Source of the DNA: Phytophthora quininea
Lineage: Eukaryota > Oomycota > Peronosporomycetes > Peronosporales > Peronosporaceae
Length of the DNA: 64,000 nt
Assembly (NCBI GenBank): GCA_011947345.1
Contig: JAAVTG010000051.1
Location: forward strand, 248,001-312,000
Reading direction: 5' to 3'
The position numbers and the translations under genes are program-made. The notes beneath the pieces are model-generated. The model saw only the letters and a program-made list of their open reading frames with translations. It made no database searches and was not told the DNA's origin. Below are positions 56,918 through 64,000 of this stretch, piece by piece; the first letter of the stretch is position 1; the number at the start of each line of letters is the position of its first letter.

Positions 56918-57430
56918 TCATCGGCTGGTAGCGAATGGAGCTGGAGCATCCACGGATTTATACACTCGAAGAACTGAAATCGCATTTCGCCGGAGAGGGT
57001 GAATAAGCTTGTGTTCATCTACAGTAACAAGGCTGAAACACGTGCTGCGCGCGTCCGCCTGGAAGACCGCGAGCGCCACGAAGATGAAGCCCAGCACGGA
57101 ACCCGTACCCAGCCAGCCCATGGCCGCGTCCTTGACCACGATGGCGTTGTAGTCTACGTGCCAGATGCTGTTGGACGGCGCGTGCGGCCGCTGAGGCGCC
57201 GACGCGTCCGCTGTTGCGCTATGCTGCTGCTGACAAGTGTCTGGGGGCGGGGCATTTCGAGTGTGATTACGAAGACCGTGCCAAGTGAGCGATAATGGAA
57301 GGGGATGGACAAGATTGAGACAAGATGTATTGTGGCGGCCAAGCAGAAGGCCGCTACAGTTAGTGAGCTGCTGCAGGACGGGGACAACTGCAGCGCTGGT
57401 CTACTTTCGCGACGACCTACGTCACACATC
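56918..57430 (-). pseudogene. Fragments of unidentified membrane protein(s)
   Basis: Two minus-strand pieces have clear hydrophobic segments: AAMGWLGTGSVLGFIFVALA (57120-57060) preceded by NSIWHVDYNAIVV, and FCLAATIHLVSILSIPFHY (57340-57290) ending in GTVFVITLEM. They are separated by a frame change. The DNA is GC-rich compared with its surroundings, as in oomycete coding sequence. I do not recognise the family, and no start or stop fits an intact gene. Confidence 0.4.
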
Positions 57431-57562
57431 GCAGGGTCAACAATGTCATGTCAGTGCTAGTCTACGCTAGCTTGGCTCGCTCGCCGGCGGCGGCATAGTC
57501 GCTGAAAGGACATATGGACGTGGCTCACAATACCGATCTTATCCCGGGAGCTGGGCTACTGA

Positions 57563-57587
57563 AGTAGTAGTAGTAGTAGTAGTAGTA
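57563..57587 (+). repeat. (GTA)n microsatellite
   Basis: About eight GTA/TAG units in a row with one change near the end. A possible polymorphic marker. Confidence 0.85.
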
Positions 57588-60500
57588 ATAGTATTACCAG
57601 CAGTACACCAAACACAACATTTTCGATGCAAAATTGAAAACGCAACCATCAACATCACTTGTACACTGCCGGTATCACCAACAGTCGGTTCATTTTCCAA
57701 CAGCGCAGTACTCTGCAGATTGCACAGCGAGAGTGATCTCGCCGTTACAACAAGGGCGTCGTGTCCGAGAGATCGATTTTTTCCCAGGGACAGCCGGTGA
57801 CGCAGGGAATGAAGTCGTTCGACCACTTTCGGGTGGTGTTGGGGGCGTCATGGTCTTGGTGATCTCATCGTGCACGTTGCTGCATGCCTTGCACACGTGC
57901 TTGAGGTGGAAGCCTAGCCTTGAGTGGCCAGACACCGGTTCGCGTCCATCTTGTGCTGCACTGCATCATAAACGTCGTGGTCAGCAGTTTGTCGCGATAA
58001 ACGAGCACTGCCAGCGACGACTGCTTGAGCTTGTTCACGCGTGAGGAATCAGCGGAGTGTTTTGTCGGATTTCCACGGCGTCACCATTACTGCAGTTGGC
58101 GAGGGGTTGGCAGCATTCCCTCGGTACTGGCTCTGCTGCACGATGGGTGTGGTGATGCTGATTTGGGTTTTTCTATGGGTGGCAATCTCCGCGCTGTGAT
58201 TGATTGGATTTTAACTTAGTGTATGAGTGGTTGTGGAGACGTGCGACTGGTTGGGACAAGGCTGTGGCGGGAGTCCTATCAAGGATGGTCCCTAGGCTCC
58301 GGAAGCCTGCATCGGGAGTATGTGAACCCCGAAACACACTGGAGGCTCGGTCCAAAGCCGCACCTCGTCCGTCAGCACGTGTTCAAGAGTGGGTAGAAAT
58401 CGCATTGAGGGAACGTATCCCCTCTGTGACTTGTGTAGTCTTGGTCCCAAAGCGCACGATGAGTGTGGCGCTATAGGCTCTCAAGATCCAGTTTGCCCCA
58501 ACAAGGCACGTGTTGCACAACACACTATATTTCTCAGAAGCTGCTACGCTCGATGGAAGTGGATTTCCCGATACGCTAGGACTCTGGAACCGGATTCGGC
58601 ATCCTGGACGCAGATTGGCGTTCCAGGATGACCAATCCCTGAACCGTGATTCTGAATGTATGAGGTTGTGGAAGTCCCTATACAAACATCAGGTCAAGAA
58701 TCAATCCCCAGTGCGAGTGATGTGGAGCGCCTGGAGTTGAAGTTGCGAGAGGTCACCCTGTATGGGAAACTTGATCCCCATTGAGCAATGCAGATGCTCC
58801 AGGATTGCGCACCCGTGATGACTCCATAGTCAGACCAAGTCATTTACACCATCCATATTCAAGTCAGTATATTGTCAGAGGATCGTTCAAGATTCGTACT
58901 TACTATTGCATAGCTAGTTTGTATGAGATTTTAACAGAGTTCGATTCCCCCAAGTGCTCAAGTACTCCGAGGAAGCGAAGGCCGCATTGGGCGTTAAGAG
59001 CACCTTGGCTTAGGGACTGGCCTCGCGTGGAACTCCCCGTGTTCAAGTTCGGTTGGGAAGGGGAGTTCTGATGGCGTGTCGCTCCTGGATTGACCCCGCC
59101 CATTCCATATCCTAGTTGGACCGTCGGTACATCCGGGCGTCACCAATTTCATATTGACCTGACCGTCTTGTGTGGCTGGATAACAGTGACCACCAGGGCG
59201 TTGACACTGCGTCGTGGATCGACTGACCCAAGCTTTGTAACCGAGTGCTGTATCTGTCGCTCCGCGAGGAGCTGGTGTGCGAACGTCGGGGTGTTCGAGA
59301 CCTACCAGGTGTCCCGAACCGCACACGCCACCGATCCTGGACGAGGACCCACCACCCGAGGGTCCAAAAGAATAAGTGGTGGCTGCATATCGGTATCGAA
59401 CTCTTTGTTGTTAATTGTTATCTTCTACAGGTTTGGCTGTGTGGTCCTGGAGTACGACCACAAGCTACCCTCTAACTCTTCTAACTCTTCTAACACGCTC
59501 TCTGTAGCAACTGCGTTCGGGGACTCCCGAACCGCAGTACTAACTTACCCGTTACCTGTGTCCCGAGCAGGTGCCCTCCTAATCGTCCAGTCCAGCGATT
59601 CGAACCCCTAGGGATTGCACACAAGGTACACGCCAACGGCTCCAGACGGCTCAAAGGCCTTCCGGGACCGCTACCCCCGCAGAACAGTTCATTCGGGTCG
59701 CGCCAATGTACACCCCTGGGCTCAAGTTTTTCACCGAGCTTCGCCACATGAGCTTCGAGTCTATCTGGTCTCGTCGGGCGGCGCCGACCTCAACCGGCTC
59801 GTGTCGGTAATGAGTGTGTTGACGTGCTTGGGGACGTCCTCGGGCGGCGCCGCCTTGACGCAGCGGAAGAACATGAAGACCCCCAGCGCCGTGGCCTCGG
59901 GTGTCTTTTTTAGCATTCGTTGTAGTGGAATGACATAGCCTTGATCATATTGGTGTCGCGCTCCGTCTTGATGTCGAAGATGTTACCACCCGCGAACGCA
60001 TCGACGCCCACGTGCTGAGCGACCGTATCGAAGTCAACGTCCTGCTTGAAGCCTCCTAGCATCACCATGCCGTACTTGAGCTCGAGGCTGCGGAAACCAT
60101 CGCGCGAGAACGTCCATGATGGACAGCACCGAGAACACTATGATCCAGCAGGTAGCCGCCTAATGCATGCTATTGGCCAGGACTTCGCTGACGTGTCCAG
60201 CAGCAATGGCCCGCAGTCATTACGGTCAGGATTACGTCGAGAAGTTACGCAAGCACCGTCGGTCTATAGTCTTCGCGCCTGCGGACCACAAAATGTTATT
60301 GAGATCCCAAAATCCACCAACAAAATAAAGTGTCATCTATCCATGCCAACTTGATCTCCCGTCGACGAATGCTACAGTCAGACCTCAATATATCCAAAAC
60401 AATTAGGCCACAAGTCAGCCAGTTCAACGACACACTGTCAAACACTTAACACCTCCGAAGCAAATTGACGAATGAGCAAAGTAAGACAGAAATGTGCTCC

Positions 60501-60899
60501 ATGACATCACCAGGTGACGTCATTTTTGCGACAGGTGTATGATTATACACTCTTTTTGACAAAAGATTATATTTCTCATCTATCTTTTTGTATTTATGAT
60601 AAAAACTTGTTATAGAAGGCGCGTCATCACTGACGAACAATTTGGATGATGCCTCCTCGGAGGCCGCCGTTGTTCCGGTGTAACGGAACAAGGAGACCCA
60701 AGATAGTAGCCTGCGTCTGGGTTGACAACAGTGATGATAGAGGCGCTGTTGGAACGGGTATTAGAAGTCGTTAGGCATAGACTTAAGTGACATCAATGCA
60801 CCTCACTTCGAAAACAAAGAGAGATACACCAGCGCTGGTGGAAGGATAAGGGCTACGAGACGCTGACGCTTCTTCCTGAATGATTTCGAATTTTCAAAA
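57588..60899. other. Mostly unrecognised, probably old repeats
   Basis: Open frames are short and overlapping and I do not support a gene. On the minus strand at about 60130-59790 there is coding-like sequence (GFKQDVDFDTVAQHVGVDAF, NIFDIKTERDTNMIKAMSF) with GC-rich codons but several breaks; its family is unknown. A nine-base TCTAACTCT repeat occurs at about 59468-59495. A small perfect stem GTTCCG/CGGAAC is at 60672-60689. The 57.6-59.6 kb part lacks any domain I can name. Confidence 0.4.
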
Positions 60900-63800
60900 T
60901 CAAAAGTAATCTTTGTATTCAACGTTGAATAAACTGTTGTCCATGGCAATATTAGCATGCGCGTCCGCCGTTATGTTATGCACCCGTAGATGATGCTGCC
61001 ATGAGATTACGTTCACCGCTGCCGCGAGTCGTCGGCATCTCCAGTGCACCGATTTGAGATGTTTTGCCAGCGGGGGCGTTTGCGTGGCATGTTGGCGAAT
61101 GATCATCGCACTGTCTCCAATAACATGCACCGGTGTCCAGTGGTGATATCTGCACGCCCTAAGGCCGTTCAACAAGCCAAGGTTTTCGGCCAGATTATTG
61201 GTAGTGTTATCAGCCGCACAAGACATGCTAATATACCAGCAAGAGCTCAGATCAATCAATGTTTCTCCAACGTGGACTATGATAGGCCACATCCACCAGG
61301 TCCGGGGTTTCCACGAGACCCTCCGTCAAAGAAAAGGAGGAATCGCCCGTGTTGATAATTGTCTAGGTACTGTACTTCCAGCCACGAGACAGAAACTGCT
61401 CTGTGCATGACCGAAGCTGCACGCAATAGCGCTCGCGGTGATGAACGTGCCGCTAGGTGTAGATGAATAGTTTGGTAGCCTTGCGTGAGCCGCGCACCAA
61501 ACTTGGCTCGAACGTATGCCGCGGTCACATTGTTAGATGAGTCAAAGTGGCTCACTCTCCGCCGCCAAACCGCGTGAAAATATAAAGCTGCACCAATGCG
61601 CCAGCTGCTTGCAGCCATGTGCGCCAATGCCTCTGCTAGTAGATCTTGATCCGTTTTTGACAGTAGCGGGTGTACATCCTCTGCAATCTCCCAGAGTTTG
61701 GGCGATACTTTCGGGAGCCGAAGAGCAAAAATAGCCGTCTCCAGTATCTTCGGATTCATCCGTAGCGCCTTCCAACGATGGATGAAAACATGCCGTAGAG
61801 TTGAGGCAGCAGGACATTCCCAGAAGATATGATGCATGCTTACTTGGCGCAATCGGATACAGCTAGAATGAGGGCATCCACAGCGGTCTTGAGTCAAGTC
61901 AAAGAGTGAGAAGGATTCGTGTTATAGACGCAGTAGTAGTTGTCCCCCATGGCCCTAAACCAACAATTTGTCGTATGCGGCGCCTTTCAAGTTGTCCCAG
62001 ACCTTCAGCCGCCGCTACACTTTGATCGCTCCATCGTTGCGTAGAGTCAACCGCGAGTTGTCGGCCCCGTCTTCTAGCAGCTGCTGCGATTATATTCTTG
62101 TAGTGTTGCTGCGGTTGAGACTAGCGCATTTTGCCAACCCACAGACACACCACCCTGCAAACGCCCGGGTGAGGGTTTACGTATTGAACTTGCACGTCTG
62201 GCCGCACTGCTGTCGTCAATGCTTTATCTGCTCTGTTTGGCTGTGGACAGATTGGCGATGGATTACATCACGAACACCCGCTTCCACCCGTATATAGCGC
62301 TTAGTATCGTTCTCCAGTACCGCTATCGTGGGCTGGTCACGCGGTGAGGCAATGTATCGAAGCTCCGCGCTGTTTCGATTTGGTCCTAACAACTGGGGGA
62401 GTTAACAATCAGCATCAATGCTAGTCGTTCAAACTGCAGTTGAAAATCACCAGTAAGGTGATCGGCCGTGCATAGGGCTGTGTAGACCATGCGTCCGTGC
62501 CCTTGTTGGCGCCAATGCATGACATCTCGGAGGCGAACCCCTTGTACTGCCACCGTTCCACAAATTGATGCCGGTGCCAAATAATCCCCATTTTCTTGAA
62601 AAAGTCGTAGTTCTATCATGTACGCGTATGGGATCCATTCGGTGCAGCATTCTCCATACTGTCGGGTCAAGGCAACTATCACCTTCTTTCGAGTTTCCCC
62701 AGCAGTCGACTACCATCTAAATAAAGTATCCGACCATTCCACCTCATAATGGCATGCTTGGCGAGTTGGAAAAGCGCCATCACTCGTTGCCGTATGCGAG
62801 AACTAGTACTTGTGCCGCCGTAATGAACGGCGATCATCCTTCCCGTGACCCACATTGTTCTGCCGAGTTGCACACCTCGTGGGTTCCGTGCTTCTCCGTT
62901 TGGCAAGATGAAAACTGGAGGTCGCCTCCGGTTGAGAGCCATCATGATGTCGCCCACTACGTGCTGCTGCGTTGTACCCGTGAGTGCCCAATTCGTCACT
63001 GCCACCGTCGCCATCGCTATCAACTCTGTCCTCAAGTCTGGTATCGCAAGTCCTCCTAATGTGCGCGGAAGTGAGGCAAGGTCCGCGTTCGACCAGGCTC
63101 GCCCACCGTCGAGAAATTCTATAAAGCAAGAGTGCCAAATAAAGTTTTTGATCTTGCGAGTGAGTCGCTGCACCGTTTGCGACGTTGGCCAGGCATGGCG
63201 TCTAATGTACAGCAGCTTGGGGATAACGATAGCCGTTGCGATGGCGCTCCGCTGATCAACCGTAGTAGTTTTTGCGATGCGAGCCAGAGACGCGTGGTGA
63301 GTTGCTTTTCAGCAATGGTCCATGTGACTTCCGGTTGTTGTCTGCTGCCCACGTGGATGCCGAGGTAGCGGCCGGTATCACCATGCTCCTGGTATTCCAG
63401 AGGTTCCGGTAATGGGTAGGTTGGAGGTGGCCCCTCAGGGTGCAACGCTATAACCATTGTTTTCTTCTCATTTAATCGAAGTCCAGACGCGCGTCCAAAT
63501 TCCTGAGCAATACTTAGCAGAACAGAGACATATTTCGGAGAGGCGAGATAGGCAGCGGTATCATCAGCATATCCAGCCACCCTCACTTCGAATTCTCCTG
63601 CACCACTCTTAATTTTCACCCCTCGCAAGCTTTGGGTGTTGTCAAGTTTCCGATAACATGGATCGAGTGCCAGGATGAAGAGCAGGGGTGCCAAGGGGCA
63701 TCCTTGGCGGATGCCACTGGTGACTTCCACCAGTCTGGACCGCTCTCCACTTGCCAAGAACCGCACCTTAGTATCAGCATGCATGCATTCCACCACACGT

Positions 63801-64000
63801 ATGAATTTTGGTGGGTAGCCCTGTCTTTTAGTACACGGATCATGTACTGGCGGTCTAGTGAATCATAGGCCTTCTGAAAGTCGAGTAGAAGAACCTGAGC
63901 GTCTTGTTGATCGTCGTCAAGTCCTACCACCGCTTGAGTCGCGTTATATAAGTCCAATGTGTCATGAATAGTGCGACCCGGCACGAACCCGTTTTGATTC
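60900..64000 (-). pseudogene. LINE with reverse transcriptase and RNase H, decayed, runs off the right edge
   Basis: From right to left on the minus strand: RT fingers with LLLDFQKAYDSLDR (63895-63850), RQGCPLAPLLFILALD (63715-63665) and the catalytic AGYADDTAAYL (63580-63550). LRLNEKKTMVI and YLGIHVG follow, then a post-RT helical part (63173-62400) and a zinc motif CGCPHSSC...MHHIFWEC (61875-61820). Last is an RNase H domain: FFDGGSRGNPGPGGCG (61330-61280), NLAENLGLLNGLRA, VIGDSAMII and a C-terminal Asp. Non-LTR elements with RNase H and this zinc module copy themselves by target-primed reverse transcription. Frame breaks near 63790, 63160, 62690, 61900 and 61285 kill this copy. The endonuclease end is outside the window. 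Confidence 0.85.

Noticed and set aside
57634..58044. 136-codon plus-strand frame
   Set aside because: No domain; an antisense frame of similar length overlaps it and codon pattern gives no preference.
59570..59640. tRNA or tRNA-derived SINE on the minus strand (GGTTCGAATC B-box-like word)
   Set aside because: The T-stem does not pair well and no full cloverleaf or convincing A box could be drawn.
1..64000. CRISPR arrays, operons, bacterial-type terminators or ribosome binding sites
   Set aside because: No regularly spaced direct repeats; spliced genes, LTR elements and RXLR effectors show that this is a eukaryotic genome.

Overview
The window is eukaryotic, gene-poor and repeat-rich, and it looks like a Phytophthora-type oomycete (Peronosporales). 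The evidence is short GT-AG introns with CTAAC-like branch sites, several RXLR/EER effector genes with LWY modules, chromodomain Ty3/gypsy retrotransposons, Mutator-like transposases with SWIM fingers, RNase-H-bearing LINEs and a tyrosine-recombinase element. The species cannot be fixed from sequence alone.

Layout. 1-3772: two ordinary spliced genes transcribed divergently, one cut by the window edge and one coding for about 1014 aa. 3845-16762 and 22594-35508: the two arms of a very large, nearly perfect inverted duplication of about 12.9 kb each. From outside in, each arm carries an RXLR-LWY effector (frame-broken), an LWY fragment, a multi-TM/LRR membrane protein (frame-broken), a spacer with three related near-palindromic repeats, a class-I methyltransferase, a divergent PH-like protein, the 5' piece of a second RXLR gene, and a degenerate 5.65-kb chromovirus inserted in that RXLR gene. 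16763-22593: the spacer between the arms, with a second copy of the RXLR gene (decayed), a decayed MULE transposase and further LWY effector remnants.

35.5-45.6 kb: nested retroelements. A 5'-truncated Ty3 element is followed by a LINE fragment, which was split by a third Ty3 element (38942-44649) with intact-length LTRs and a GCAGG target duplication. 45.6-48.5 kb: RXLR/LWY pseudogenes and a small secreted Ala/Lys-rich EER protein. 48.6-57.5 kb: a second LINE fragment, a second MULE pseudogene, an internally inverted GH30 glycosidase pseudogene, a tyrosine-recombinase pseudogene, a hAT-like fragment and unidentified membrane-protein pieces. 57.6-60.9 kb: largely unrecognised. 60.9 kb to the end: a decayed LINE with RT, zinc motif and RNase H on the minus strand.

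The genes do not form a pathway. The window is best read as an effector-rich compartment in which duplication, inversion and transposon insertion keep copying and breaking effector genes next to a few housekeeping-like genes. The strongest observation is the giant inverted duplication: asymmetric inner junctions lying exactly at LTR ends, an outer boundary inside an effector gene, a patch of lower identity, and a swapped LTR marker. Frames, splice sites and identities were judged by eye; no alignment or database search was run.
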